Source: Amphibalanus amphitrite (lineage: Eukaryota > Arthropoda > Thecostraca > Balanomorpha > Balanidae). Taken from it: DNA of 64,000 nt. Below are positions 12,739 through 23,295 of this stretch, piece by piece. Location of the stretch: the NCBI RefSeq assembly GCF_019059575.1, contig NW_024881843.1:558001-622000 (forward strand), read 5' to 3'. A program made the position numbers and the translations under genes. Position 1 is the first letter of the stretch. Each line of letters begins with the position of its first letter. The notes under the pieces were generated by a model that was not told where the DNA came from, made no database searches, and saw only the letters and a program-made list of their open reading frames with translations.

Positions 12739-12747
12739 GGTGCGGGC
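12739..12747. repeat. 9-bp target duplication, left copy
   Basis: GGTGCGGGC directly precedes the foldback element and is repeated exactly at 15800-15808. Confidence 0.9.
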
Positions 12748-12882
12748 ATGTCCGTGAAGTTAGCGTCAGCAACAGCAACGAATACAGCGTCGGATTCAGA
12801 ATCGCTTCAAAAAGTGCCGTCAGGTCAATTGGGGGACGCGGAACACGAATATGACATTTATTTTGCCCTAGCTCCCTTCCTT

Positions 12883-14322
12883 CATCCCTTAATCGTCCCT
12901 TAAAGGACGGGGCGCGTCAAAAGTGCCCCAAGGCTTCGTCTGATCGCCAAAATAACGGTCGCAATCGATTCCTCGGGTCAATATCTAACCTCAGTCGAAG
13001 GTTCCAGACCTGTGGCTCCTATCCCTCATCCCTTAATCGTCCCTTAAAGGACGGGGCGCGTCAAAAGTGCCCCAAGGCTTCGTCTGATCGCCAAAATAAT
13101 GGTCGCAATCGATTCCTCGGGTCAATATCTAACCTCAGTCGAAGGTTCCAGACCTGTGGCTCCTATCCCTCATCCCTTAATCGTCCCTTAAAGGACGGGG
13201 CGCGTCAAAAGTGCCCCAAGGCTTCGTCTGATCGCCAAAATAATGGTCGCAATCGATTCCTCGGGTCAATATCTAACCTCAGTCGAAGGTTCCAGACCTG
13301 TGGCTCCTATCCCTCATCCCTTAATCGTCCCTTAAAGGACGGGGCGCGTCAAAAGTGCCCCAAGACTTCGTCTGATCGCCAAAATAATGGTCGCAATCGA
13401 TTCCTCGGGTCAATATCTAACCTCAGTCGAAGGTTCCAGACCTGTGGCCCCTATCCCTCATCCCTTAATCGTCCCTTAAAGGACGGGGCGCGTCAAAAGT
13501 GCCCCAAGGCTTCGACTGATCGCCAAAATAATGGTCGCAATCGATTCCTCGGGTCAATATCTAACCTCAGTCGAAGGTTCCAGACCTGTGGCTCCTATCC
13601 CTCATCCCTTAATCGTCCCTTAAAGGACGGGGCGCGTCAAAAGTGCCCCAAGGCTTCGTCTGATCGCCAAAATAATGGTCGCAATCGATTCCTCGGGTCA
13701 ATATCTAACCTCAGTCGAAGGTTCCAGACCTGTGGCCCCTATCCCTCATCCCTTAATCGTCCCTTAAAGGACGGGGCGCGTCAAAAGTGCCCCAAGGCTT
13801 CGTCTGATCGCCAAAATAATGGTCGCAATCGATTCCTCGGGTCAATATCTAACCTCAGTCGAAGGTTCCAGACCTGTGGCTCCTACCCCTCATCCCTTAA
13901 TCGTCCCTTAAAGGACGGGGCGCGTCAAAAGTGCCCCAAGGCTTCGTCTGATCGCCAAAATAAGGGTCGCAATCGATTCCTCGGGTCAATATCTAACCTC
14001 AGTCGAAGGTTCCAGACCTGTGGCTCCTATCCCTCATCCCTTAATCGTCCCTTAAAGGACGGGGCGCGTCAAAAGTGCCCCAAGGCTTCGTCTGATCGCC
14101 AAAATAATGATCGCAATCGATTCCTCGGGTCAATATCTAACCTCAGTCGAAGGTTCCAGACCTGTGGCTCCTATCCCTCATCCCTTAATCGTCCCTTAAA
14201 GGACGGGGCGCGTCAAAAGTGCCCCAAGGCTTCGTCTGATCGCCAAAATAATGGTCGCAATCGATTCCTCGGGTCAATATCTAACCTCAGTCGAAGGTTC
14301 CAGACCTGTGGCTCCTATCCCT
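12883..14322. repeat. 144-bp tandem array, left arm
   Basis: Ten head-to-tail units; for example CATCCCTTAATCGTCCC recurs at 12883, 13027, 13171, 13315 and onward to 14179 at exactly 144-bp steps. Units differ by only a few substitutions (ataatgg/ataagg, ggctcc/ggcccc). This implies recent amplification or homogenisation. Confidence 0.95.
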
Positions 14323-14404
14323 AGATATTTAGATATTTAGATATTAGATATTATATATCTAACCTCAGTCGAAGGTTCCAGACCTGTGGCTCCTATCCCT
14401 AGAT

Positions 14405-15664
14405 ATTTAGATATTGACCCGAGGAATCGATTGCGACCATTATTTTGGCGATCAGACGAAGCCTTGGGGCACTTTTGACGCGCCCCGTCCTTTAAGGGAC
14501 GATTAAGGGATGAGGGATAGGAGCCACAGGTCTGGAACCTTCGACTGAGGTTAGATATTGACCCGAGGAATCGATTGCGACCATTATTTTGGCGATCAGA
14601 CGAAGCCTTGGGGCACTTTTGACGCGCCCCGTCCTTTAAGGGACGATTAAGGGATGAGGGATAGGAGCCACAGGTCTGGAACCTTCGACTGGGGTTAGAT
14701 ATTGACCCGAGGAATCGATTGCGACCATTATTTTGGCGATCAAACGAAGCCTTGGGGCACTTTTGACGCGCCCCGTCCTTTAAGGGACGATTAAGGGATG
14801 AGGGATAGGAGCCACAGGTCTGGAACCTTCGACTGAGGTTAGATATTGACCCGAGGAATCGATTGCGACCATTATTTTGGCGATCAGACGAAGCCTTGGG
14901 GCACTTTTGACGCGCCCCGTCCTTTAAGGGACGATTAAGGGATGAGGGATAGGAGCCACAGGTCTGGAACTTTCGACTGAGGTTAGATTTTGACCCGAGG
15001 AATCGATTGCGACCATTATTTTGGCGATCAGACGAAGCCTTGGGGCACTTTTGACGCGCCCCGTCCTTTAAGGGACGATTAAGGGATGAGGGATAGGAGC
15101 CACAGGTCTAGAACCTTCGACTGAGGTTAGATATTGACCCGAGGAATCGATTGCGACCATTATTTTGGCGATCAGACGAAGCCTTGGGGCACTTTTGACG
15201 CGCCCCGTCCTTTAAGGGACGATTAAGGGATGAGGGATAGGAGCCACAGGTCTGGAACCTTCGACTGAGGTTAGATATTGACCCGAGGAATCGATTGCGA
15301 CCATTATTTTGGCGATCAGACGAAGCCTTGGGGCACTTTTGACGCGCCCCGTCCTTTAAGGGACGATTAAGGGATGAGGGATAGGAGCCACAGGTCTGGA
15401 ACCTTCGACTGAGGTTAGATATTGACCCGAGGAATCGATTGCGACCATTATTTTGGCGATCAGACGAAGCCTTGGGGCACTTTTGACGCGCCCCGTCCTT
15501 TAAGGGACGATTAAGGGATGAGGGATAAGAGCCACAGGTCTGGAACCTTCGACTGAGGTTAGATATTGACCCGAGGAATCGATTGCGACCATTATTTTGG
15601 CGATCAGACGAAGCCTTGGGGCACTTTTGACGCGCCCCGTCCTTTAAGGGACGATTAAGGGATG
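14405..15664. repeat. 144-bp tandem array, right arm (inverted)
   Basis: Nine units in reverse orientation to the left array; GGGATG anchors step by 144 bp from 14507 to 15659. Private substitutions occur in this arm (for example 'aactttcgactgaggttagatttt' near 14968-14992), so the arms have evolved a little since duplication. Confidence 0.95.
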
Positions 15665-15844
15665 AAGGAAGGAAGCTAGGGCAAAATAAATGTCATATTC
15701 GTGTTCCCCGTCCCCCAATTGACCTGATAGCACTTTTTGAAGCGATTCTGAATCCGACGCTGTATTCGTTGCTGTTGCTGACGCTAACTTCACGGACATG
15801 GTGCGGGCGAGGGTTAACCGTTTCTTATAGGTATCTTGGGTTAA

Positions 15845-16311
15845 AGGGACCCTCCCACCTTAACATTAGTTTTGAGTTGAGATAGCCAAGTTTGCGGCCA
15901 GGCTCAGAAACCACCATTTATCCTGGTCGCAACCCCCGCAGCTTTATGGTGTTCAATAAATTTCTTCCCTTTACTTGCAGGGTGGGACCAGCGTGGTCCC
16001 TATCTCTTAACCATTACGGGAATCTGATGACGTCATCAGGCTTTCGAACGCCCGTTAAATGTTTGACTAAAACGTTTTGTAGCACGCGGTGGTATATGCT
16101 GCTTTGCGCGCAACAAATGCCGCACTTTCAAATAAAGTCGCTAGGAACAGCGGAGATCCCAAAAAGTAAACAAAAGTAAAAGTCTAATATCTTGAAAACC
16201 GGTGAATATTTTTCGATGAAATTTGGTAGATATTCGTTTTTGCTCTTTCTGAACCGAGCGACATCACTTTCATGCCAATTCATTAACTTTTTTGAAGGTG
16301 GGAGGGTCCCT
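15845..16311. mobile_element. TTAA-flanked MITE, AGGGAC family
   Basis: A 467-bp element with termini AGGGACCCTCCCACCTT and complement, flanked by TTAA at 15841-15844 and 16312-16315. Internal words ('gagttgagatagcc', 'aagtttgcggc...ctcagaaaccac') are shared with the 39655-43768 element, which is a larger interrupted copy of the same family. A 95-codon frame inside is not recognised. Confidence 0.85.
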
Positions 16312-16315
16312 TTAA

Positions 16316-17445
16316 CCCTCATACTTTCTGGGGTCGGCTAGATTCCTTGCGCAATGCTGTGCCGTTAAATTATTTTCTTTTTTTCTATAATAAAGGCATT
16401 CTGCTTTATTGTCGAAAGTGAAAAAGCCAGAAATTTTCGTCGATTTCGGACGCCGCGGGGGATATCTACATATAATGTCACCCTGCTGGCCTGGATCCAC
16501 CAGTAGGGTCAGGTGACCTACCATTTCTTTATAAATATGAAAAAAATAGATCATGGCATCCGAGCTGTGACGAAAAATAAGTGACCTAAGTCCGATGAGA
16601 AAACTGGATTTGGTTGTACCCTAGGTTTGGCTTCTAAGCCTCTGGTCCCCCAGTGAAAATTTCTTAGAGGAGGCCCTGGCGTGGTTCGTAAATTACCGCT
16701 TCCGCAATTGGAGGCCTCTAATTGCTTGGAGGCCCCCACTAAATGGAGGCCCCCTTGGACGTTTGGGACCCCAATGGTGATGTCAAAATTTCACCCATGT
16801 GACGCAGGTTATTAAAAAAATGAAAGTCATCGATGAACTACTATGTATAGGTTTGAAACATTTATATTTTTTAGAATACTGTTGCTCGTCATGCAAAAGC
16901 GATGATTGGATTTTGAACAGAATTTAACGCTCTTTCCAACTATGCCATTTTCAACTGTCAAACGTACCAGGTTATGCAGAAAAACCCCTGTAATTAAGTA
17001 AGTCCTTAACAAATAGGTACCATTTTCTCCAGCGATTTGTTCCACCGTTGTTTTTGGTCAATTAGCTTTTCACAATTTTTCCATGAGAGGCGCTACATTT
17101 CTTTTGCCCACAGGCGTCGTTTGAACCCACTCCGTCAAACGGTCACCCGAAAATAGCATTAAGTCCCAAATCTGTCCAAAGCGTTAATTTTCTAGCATAA
17201 GTACCCTCACGGGTGCACGTGGCGCGTGCCATCCCTGCACCGCAAACCATTCGATAACCCGTTCGATTCTGTTCCCCGTGCCGATCGGGCCCACGGTTAC
17301 CGAGATACTGCACGGGGAGCGGACCCGTGTCGGGCAAATTTAGCCATTTTCGCCCGATTTTGCAAGCCGATTTATACATGTAAAGTCTATGACGCGAATT
17401 TGCACTTTTTGAGCACGCACCATGTGCTCGCTATCGATCCGATCG
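16316..17445. other. Stretch without gene; some GGAGGCCCCC words
   Basis: Around 16670-16760 there are a few 'ggaggccccc' and 'gggaccccaa' words like those at 8.6-10.1 kb. The rest is AT-rich to mixed sequence without a supported gene. From about 17100 the sequence is the target into which the intact LINE inserted. Confidence 0.4.
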
Positions 17446-17456
17446 AGCTGAGACCC
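17446..17456. repeat. 11-bp target-site duplication, left copy
   Basis: AGCTGAGACCC at 17446-17456 is repeated exactly at 21814-21824, straight after the AAC-rich tail of the LINE. It defines both ends of the insertion. Confidence 0.9.
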
Positions 17457-20400
17457 ACCTCCTGGTGGACTCCGCCTTCATGTGGTGGGAGGTGTGGGCC
17501 TCCGGGCCCGTCCCCGGCCGGGACCTTCGGGCCCAAGACAACGGCCGGGGAAGCCAAACGGAGTCCTCGGTGCCCCATCGGAGGGGTGCCTGGCGGTGGC
17601 CCCCCGGCCGCCGCCGCCGCTGCTGCTCTCGGACTTCACTACTACTACTACTACCATCATCACCGGGACAACCTTCGCCCAGGACAGCGGATGTCCACCA
17701 GCGGGACCGGGAGCCGGCGGACCGTACGCCGGCCCCGGCCCGCTAGATGACTAGCCGGCGCCCCGCGCCCCCCTCCGTGAGCGCCGACGGAGGGGCGCCA
17801 CCGCCGACGGCGCTGGGTAGTGGTCATCGGAGAGCGAAGAACAGGAGGTACCGTCGCAACCGAGCAGGAAGAAGCCACACGACCGTGGTGTCGTGGAATG
17901 CGGAAGGGCTCCGCAAGAAGGTCGGAGAGCTCCAACGCTGGCTTCCCGCGGTCAAAGCCGACGTACTGGCCGTTCAAGAGGCTCAGCTCCCGAAGATCGC
18001 TCCCAGACTGCCGGGGTACCAGCCGCCGGTGGTGGTGCGTAGGGCACGCGGAAGAGTCACGGGCGCAACGGTCGTCAAGGGTGGAGACGTGGCCCTGTAC
18101 GTCAGAGCCGGTCGACACTTTGAAGTCATCGACGACCAAATGACGACGGCTGCCGACGATTCAACGGAGATCTGTGGGGTCAGGCTGCTGGACGGAGGAA
18201 TGGATGGAAAACCCTACCTGACTGTCATCAACATCTACAGACCGCCGATCCGGGCGACGGGAGACGATCGTGCCGACAACTTCGACCCAGAGTCCATCCC
18301 GACAGACGACAAAACGCTGGTCCTGGGGGACTTCAATGCGCACCACCCCCTGTGGGACGCCGCCTGCGATGGGCCGGACGAGGTGGGACAACGAGTGGCG
18401 GACTGGCTGGATGACATCGGATGGCGGCCTCTAAACTCTGGAGAGCCAACATTCACCAGCTACCGCTCTGGTGCTCACTCCGCACCGGACCTCGCGGTGT
18501 GCAGCGAGATGATGGCGCGCAGATCGACCTGGGAAGTTGGACAAGACCTCGGCAGCGATCACCTACCGATGAAGATCACCATCCGGGCGTCCGACGCGCG
18601 TCCTCAGAGGAAGAGGAAGGCCAGATGGGCTCACCACAAGGCGGACTGGCGAGCCTTCCGGGACGACTGCGAGGCTGCCCTGACCAGGGCGGTGCCGACG
18701 CGGACGGCTCAGGAGGCCGCCACACGCCTGACGGAAACCATCCAGAACGCGGCCAAGCGACACATTCCGAGAGGGGCGCGAGCGGACCCCCGACCGTGGG
18801 CCCTCCATCCTGATCTGCAGGAAGCCATCCGTGACCGCCAAGCTGCCAGACGGGAGATCCGACCCGACGACCCGGACAGCCGAGCGCGCTGGATTGAAGC
18901 AAAGCAGCGCGCCGCCGAGGTTGAGGGACGGGTCTCCAGAGAGCAGTTCCGCGAGTTTGTGGGAACAACACTGAACCGCCCAGCAAGCCTCGGAAGAGTT
19001 TCCAAGATACTGAAAAAGTGGGAAGGAGCGACCGACGATGAGCACCGAGACGGCCAGGCGATGATGGACGACGACAATAAGCTTCTGGTTACGGACAAGC
19101 AGAAAGCTAACGCCTTCGTAAAGACATACGCACAAGTATCGCGTCATGTCAGAAACAAGAAGGTCGACCTCACCGCAAAGCGCAAGCTGTCTCAACCGGC
19201 GGCACGGACATGTGAGTGCCGAGACCGGAGAACAGAGATGTGCGCGCCCTTCTCCCTGGCCGAGCTCAACGCCCAGATCGTGGAAACGAAGCTGAAAAAA
19301 TCGCCGGGCCCCGACGGTATCACCAACGAGATGCTCCGCCACCTCGGCCCGATTGCCAAGAAAGAACTCCTCAGGACATTTAACAGTTCGTGGAGCTCCG
19401 GAGAGGTCCCGAAAGAGTGGCGCGTCGCGACGGTGATACCGATTCCGAAAGCCGGCAAAGACAAGAGGCTCTTGGGCAGCTACAGGCCGATAGCACTCAC
19501 CAGCAACCTGAGCAAGCTGTTGGAGCGCATGATCTTGGCCCGACTTACCTACTTCGCGGAGAGCCGAGGGTTGCTCCCTCCAGAACAGACGGGTTTCCGA
19601 GCGGGGCGGTCGGTGGAGGACAACATCGGCCGCCTCGTCCAAGAGGTGCAGGACGGATGGCAGAGACCGGCGGTCGATCGAAGAACGGCGGCGAGGAGGC
19701 CTGATGGAAGCGTGGCACAGAAATACGTCCTCGTGGCTTTTGATTTTGCCCGAGCGTATGATGTTGTGGACCACCGCCTCCTCCGGCTCAACCTGACCGA
19801 GCAGGGACTGCCGCTGTGCCTCGTCCGCTGGGTGTGGCAATGGCTGAGAGACCGAAGGACGAGAGTGGAAGTTCGCGGGGCTCTGTCCGGTGAGCGGGTC
19901 TTTCGCGCCGGATTACCCCAGGGCAGCGTGCTGTCGCCCAGTTTGTTTGTGTTGTGGGCGGCGCCGCTGGTCCAGGTCATCAAGAAGATCCCCGGATGCA
20001 CACCATACATGTACGCGGATGACACGGCGGTGCTCTGCGCGGGCAACACTATTGAAGTGGCGAGGGAGAGGGCCCAGAAGGCAGCCGACGCGCTGACAAG
20101 GTGGGCGCGCGAAACCAAGATGAAGGTCTCCGGCGAGAAGACCCAACTCCTGGTTCTCTCGCAGCAAGCCAAGGACGCCAAGGACTGCCGCATCAAGGTA
20201 GCTGGAAACACAGTCGAGGCGCAGGAGACCCTCCACCTCCTGGGCGTCACACTGGACAGACTCCTACACTTCGGGCCGCACTGCCGTCGTCTACGAAGAA
20301 AAACAAGACCACGAATCAACCAACTCAGACAGCTCACCGGAAGGTCGTGGGGGCTCGGCGAGAGACTCCTCCGGACGGTGGCAAACGGATACATCCGCGG

Positions 20401-21813
20401 CGCCATAGAACACGCGGCGGCGGCGTGGCTGCCTGCGGCTGCGACAACACATCTCGGCGTCTTGGAAGTGGAGATGTTGGCGGCGGCACGCACCATCACT
20501 GGCTGTCCGATCTCCACCCCGAGGCACGCCGTGAGAGCAGAGGCGGGCGTCGTGCCGATGGCGGCGAGGAGGGATGCGCTGGCAGCACGCCTGCTGGCGA
20601 AAGCGCACTCTCTCCCGCCGGAGGACCCGCTGCACGCCGTGGCGGAGGCCGCCCCCGTGCCGCGCCTCAAGTCCGTGACCGGATGGAGAGACCGAGGGAG
20701 AGCGGTGTGGGACCGCGCCGGCGTGGAGCTACCCGTCGAGGCTCGCCTAGCCACGAGGCCGCCCCCGTGGACAGCGACGGAAAACGTGACGATCCGCCTG
20801 GACATCGGCCCGCTCCCGATCGGAGCGACCGCGTCGATGAGGCGAAGCGCTGCGGAGGCGTGCCTGGGAGCGCTCCCCCAGTGTGCGACGTGGGCCTGGA
20901 CCGACGGGTCGGCGACCGGCGGAGTGACGAATGGCGGTGCCGGGGTCCTAATCGAACACCCAGACGGAACGACGGAAGCTCTGCGAGAGGCGGCGGGAAA
21001 AATATGCTCTAGCTACCGGGCTGAGATGGTGGCGCTGAAGACGGCAGTGCGACATCTCCTGGAGCACCCACCCCTCGAACAGGATATCATCATATGCTCC
21101 GACTCACAGGCGTCACTTGCGACGCTGAGAGGAGGACCAGCGGCCCAGACGTCCCCTCTAGGTGCCGCCATCTGGGAGCACATGGCGGCACTGGTGGCTG
21201 GCGGGGACCGTAGGGTCCACCTCCAATGGGTGCCGTCCCACTGTGAGCTGGAGGGAAATGAGCGGGTGGACGCTATCGCCAAGGAAGCCGCCGCCCTCCC
21301 ACAGCAGGGAGTCCCGGTTGACGTCCGCACAGTGTACCGTGCGGCGTCCCGGATGGCCAGAAAGGAGGCGATCAGCAACTGGCCGGACGGCTGGTATAGG
21401 CGGCTGATGGACGGCCACCTACCCGCACCGCTGCCCAGCACTACTCCACGAGAGGTGGCGGTTGATGTGCACCAACTGCGCGCTGGTCACTGGTCGGGAT
21501 CTGCGCAGTACCTGCATCGGATCGGCAGGAACCCCGGCCGGGACTGCGCGCAGTGCAACTCGCTGACGTGCCGGGCGGCCGGCTGCCGCTGCTGTGGCGA
21601 AGAGGAGGCAGACACGCCGGCACACATCCTGCTACGCTGCCCGGCACTGATGCGACTACGCCTACGACATCTAGGCAACATACACCCGAGCGAGGAGGAG
21701 GTCCGAGGCAGCGGCGTGGTGGCGGCCCTGGGGGCCGCCGCCAGGTACCTCCAGAGCCGAGAGGCTACGTAGCGACCGCTGCGTGGGGAAAAAACAACAA
21801 CAACAACAACAAC
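17457..21813 (+). mobile_element. Complete I/R1-group LINE retrotransposon
   Basis: About 4.36 kb, bounded by an 11-bp target duplication. It has a GC-rich 5' region of roughly 290 bp, one long uninterrupted ORF, and a very short 3' end closing in an A-run plus (AAC)n tail (21788-21813). No gag-like ORF1 with zinc knuckles is present. A 90-codon frame (17482-17754) overlaps the start of the main ORF as ATGAcTAG, which could allow reinitiation, but its Pro/Gly-rich product is unrecognised. The intact ORF and perfect duplication indicate a young copy. Confidence 0.92.
17747..21772 (+). CDS. LINE polyprotein: endonuclease, reverse transcriptase, RNase H, zinc-binding tail (1341 aa)
   Basis: One open frame encodes the whole retrotransposition enzyme. 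Residues about 45-280 form an apurinic-type endonuclease, with the N of SWNAEGL (51), QE (77-78), GDFN (194-197) and SDH (270-272). The RT domain spans about 500-850, with LPQGSVLSP and the catalytic YADD at 756-759. An RNase H domain follows, with acidic residues D1053 (TDGS), E1093 (YRAEM), D1119 (SDSQ) and D1175 (NERVD). The C-terminus has a Cys/His cluster (about C1267-C1298) ending ILLRC. The protein would nick the target and copy its own RNA there. RNase H places it in the I/R1/LOA-type group; the exact clade is inference. All catalytic residues expected for the family are present. The start was chosen at the first ATG after the GC-rich leader. Confidence 0.95.
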   Translation: MTSRRPAPPSVSADGGAPPPTALGSGHRRAKNRRYRRNRAGRSHTTVVSWNAEGLRKKVGELQRWLPAVKADVLAVQEAQLPKIAPRLPGYQPPVVVRRARGRVTGATVVKGGDVALYVRAGRHFEVIDDQMTTAADDSTEICGVRLLDGGMDGKPYLTVINIYRPPIRATGDDRADNFDPESIPTDDKTLVLGDFNAHHPLWDAACDGPDEVGQRVADWLDDIGWRPLNSGEPTFTSYRSGAHSAPDLAVCSEMMARRSTWEVGQDLGSDHLPMKITIRASDARPQRKRKARWAHHKADWRAFRDDCEAALTRAVPTRTAQEAATRLTETIQNAAKRHIPRGARADPRPWALHPDLQEAIRDRQAARREIRPDDPDSRARWIEAKQRAAEVEGRVSREQFREFVGTTLNRPASLGRVSKILKKWEGATDDEHRDGQAMMDDDNKLLVTDKQKANAFVKTYAQVSRHVRNKKVDLTAKRKLSQPAARTCECRDRRTEMCAPFSLAELNAQIVETKLKKSPGPDGITNEMLRHLGPIAKKELLRTFNSSWSSGEVPKEWRVATVIPIPKAGKDKRLLGSYRPIALTSNLSKLLERMILARLTYFAESRGLLPPEQTGFRAGRSVEDNIGRLVQEVQDGWQRPAVDRRTAARRPDGSVAQKYVLVAFDFARAYDVVDHRLLRLNLTEQGLPLCLVRWVWQWLRDRRTRVEVRGALSGERVFRAGLPQGSVLSPSLFVLWAAPLVQVIKKIPGCTPYMYADDTAVLCAGNTIEVARERAQKAADALTRWARETKMKVSGEKTQLLVLSQQAKDAKDCRIKVAGNTVEAQETLHLLGVTLDRLLHFGPHCRRLRRKTRPRINQLRQLTGRSWGLGERLLRTVANGYIRGAIEHAAAAWLPAAATTHLGVLEVEMLAAARTITGCPISTPRHAVRAEAGVVPMAARRDALAARLLAKAHSLPPEDPLHAVAEAAPVPRLKSVTGWRDRGRAVWDRAGVELPVEARLATRPPPWTATENVTIRLDIGPLPIGATASMRRSAAEACLGALPQCATWAWTDGSATGGVTNGGAGVLIEHPDGTTEALREAAGKICSSYRAEMVALKTAVRHLLEHPPLEQDIIICSDSQASLATLRGGPAAQTSPLGAAIWEHMAALVAGGDRRVHLQWVPSHCELEGNERVDAIAKEAAALPQQGVPVDVRTVYRAASRMARKEAISNWPDGWYRRLMDGHLPAPLPSTTPREVAVDVHQLRAGHWSGSAQYLHRIGRNPGRDCAQCNSLTCRAAGCRCCGEEEADTPAHILLRCPALMRLRLRHLGNIHPSEEEVRGSGVVAALGAAARYLQSREAT

Positions 21814-21824
21814 AGCTGAGACCC
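21814..21824. repeat. 11-bp target-site duplication, right copy
   Basis: AGCTGAGACCC, identical to 17446-17456. Confidence 0.9.
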
Positions 21825-22026
21825 TCAAAGGCACGTTGCCCATCCTTGATCTATAAGCTGCGCAAATTTCAGCGCACTAGACGCAACGGTCTGACCCATA
21901 CCCCGCGCTAAGTAACACCACGCCGGGACCTCGGTAGCAGACAGAATCTACGTCACCACATCACCACTGTACCACACCACAACAAACCCGGCCCAAGGCA
22001 ATACATGTCCCATATGAGCGCGTTAA

Positions 22027-22933
22027 CCCTCGCCGGCACAGGCCATTCCGGCCATTTTGCGTCCTTCGACGGCACAAGGGGGAGGGTGGTACCTAAGTAC
22101 GACCCCCCCCCCTCGCGTTTGGCCCATGATCGAGCTAGAGCTTCGCGGAAAAAACGAGCATGTTGCCCGTGACCAGAGGAAGCCGATGATACCCAATTTT
22201 AAGGTTCGTGGTCATTGGTTGACCTTCCAGATCAGGTCAATGACCCAAAAATCGGGAAAATCGGGACCTGTTAGAACGTCGTAAAGTGTGGCTGCTATAG
22301 GTTTTTTTCGGGGTGCTGATCACGAATAGTTATCATGTTAGTTTTGATCACAGATGATGTCTTTATGCATTTAGGCTAGGTAGGGTCAGGTCAGGTCAGG
22401 TCAACCAGTAAAGGTCCTGCCGGGTATTCGTAGTACTTACGTGTCAGCCGCCTCTGGCAGCTTCGTAACATGTTACGAAGGCACCAAAACTACTTCGTAA
22501 GTGTTCAAATGGTTGCTAAATTCAGATTCAGCCCCAAAAACTAGCCTAGAGACATGTATAATTCGAAAAAAGTACCGAGGTCATCGTAGGTTAATGACCT
22601 GACCTAACCTTCAGGTGACCTCGACATCCACCTTAATGCATGGGAGCACCATCAACTCACAGAACGCTTGAAACCACGAGAAGGCTGCAAACGCGCGGCT
22701 AATGCGAGCCGGCATACGCCGAATCGCGATTCTGGCCAAACATGGTCTCGGAAAGTTGGTCACAGGTCAAGGTCATTTGGGTCAGGGTCATGAAATTTTT
22801 AGGGTAGGTGTAAAACTGATCAACACGATGGTACTGAAAGTTAGGTCGCGATCGGCCGCTTTTTACGCGAGTTATTCGCGAAAAACCTTAGGGGAGGGGG
22901 TTGCATAATCCCCTCCCCCTGTGCCGGCGAGGG
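22027..22933. mobile_element. TTAA-flanked non-autonomous element, CCCTCGCCGGCAC type
   Basis: A 907-bp element with termini CCCTCGCCGGCACAGG and complement, flanked by TTAA at 22023-22026 and 22934-22937. It has G-run/C-run hairpins at both ends (about 22078-22113 and 22890-22921), many AGGTCA/TGACCT words, and a perfect CTTCGTAACATGTTACGAAG palindrome at about 22471-22490. A second complete copy lies inverted at 29711-30602, and an older part copy surrounds that one. No transposase. Confidence 0.88.
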
Positions 22934-22937
22934 TTAA

Positions 22938-23291
22938 AACTTCTTGTGAGCGAATTCACGTAATGAAGAAGAATAAAGGCACAATCTACTACAGCAGCCA
23001 ATAGATGACTTAAGACAGGCACATGGGACTACTTAAATCCTGTCCGACTGAAATAGGTCAATTCGCATAGAAATTGAACACTGGGTGACTACCGAGCTAT
23101 TGTTCTATCAAAATGTTCCGATTCAAACTCGCTCAGGGTTATCGTGCAGGTAAAGGGGGCCCGCTCAGCAGAATGCGTATGAAATATGGAAAGATTCTGA
23201 AAAATGGGTGGGGGGCCCGCACACTAGGGGGCCCGCTTTGGAGGCCATGACCCCCCCCCCCCCCCGAAACGAAATCCTGGCTGCGCCACTG
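22938..23291. mobile_element. Spacer ending in a truncated hAT-like terminus
   Basis: On the minus strand, 23291 backward reads CAGTGGCGCAGCCAGGATTT, a terminus of the type seen in hAT elements. A G run and GGGCCCCC-rich sequence follow, back to about 23155. The other end and the duplication are missing, so only this end can be supported. The part 22938-23150 has no recognised content. Confidence 0.5.
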
Positions 23292-23295
23292 CAAA

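Larger units (their letters stand above)
12748..15799. mobile_element. Foldback element with 144-bp tandem repeats in its arms
   Basis: A 3052-bp inverted repeat. The ends read ATGTCCGTGAAGTTAGC and the exact complement. Each arm has 135 bp of unique sequence followed by a tandem array of a 144-bp unit (ten units left, nine right). They meet at an AT-rich centre (14322-14414) made of 'agatatttagatatt' words. The flanking 9-bp duplication GGTGCGGGC shows insertion into the right end of the surrounding TTAA element. This architecture is that of foldback (FB) transposons, and a 9-bp duplication is typical of Mutator-like transposition. No transposase is encoded. Confidence 0.9.
10234..15813. mobile_element. 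TTAA-flanked non-autonomous element carrying nested insertions
   Basis: Flanked by TTAA at 10230-10233 and 15814-15817. Termini are tCCTCGCCCGCAC at the left and the complement of CCCTCGCCCGCACC at the right. Both ends carry a G-run/loop/C-run hairpin (10249-10283 and 12713-12738). The arms are long inverted repeats (about 10234-10727 against 12296-12738, including AGGTCA-rich parts). The right terminus is cut by the foldback at 12748-15799. Between the arms lie an inverted repeat and a TA-type element. The TTAA target and CCC terminus suggest a piggyBac-like mobiliser. No transposase is present. Confidence 0.8.

Noticed and set aside
12883..15664. CRISPR-like array
   Set aside because: Units are 144 bp and contiguous, with no unique spacers, in a eukaryotic foldback element.
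17226..17754. Upstream frames as a LINE ORF1 (gag)
   Set aside because: One frame starts outside the element (left of the target duplication). The other is a 90-codon Pro/Gly-rich text without zinc knuckles or RNA-binding motifs.
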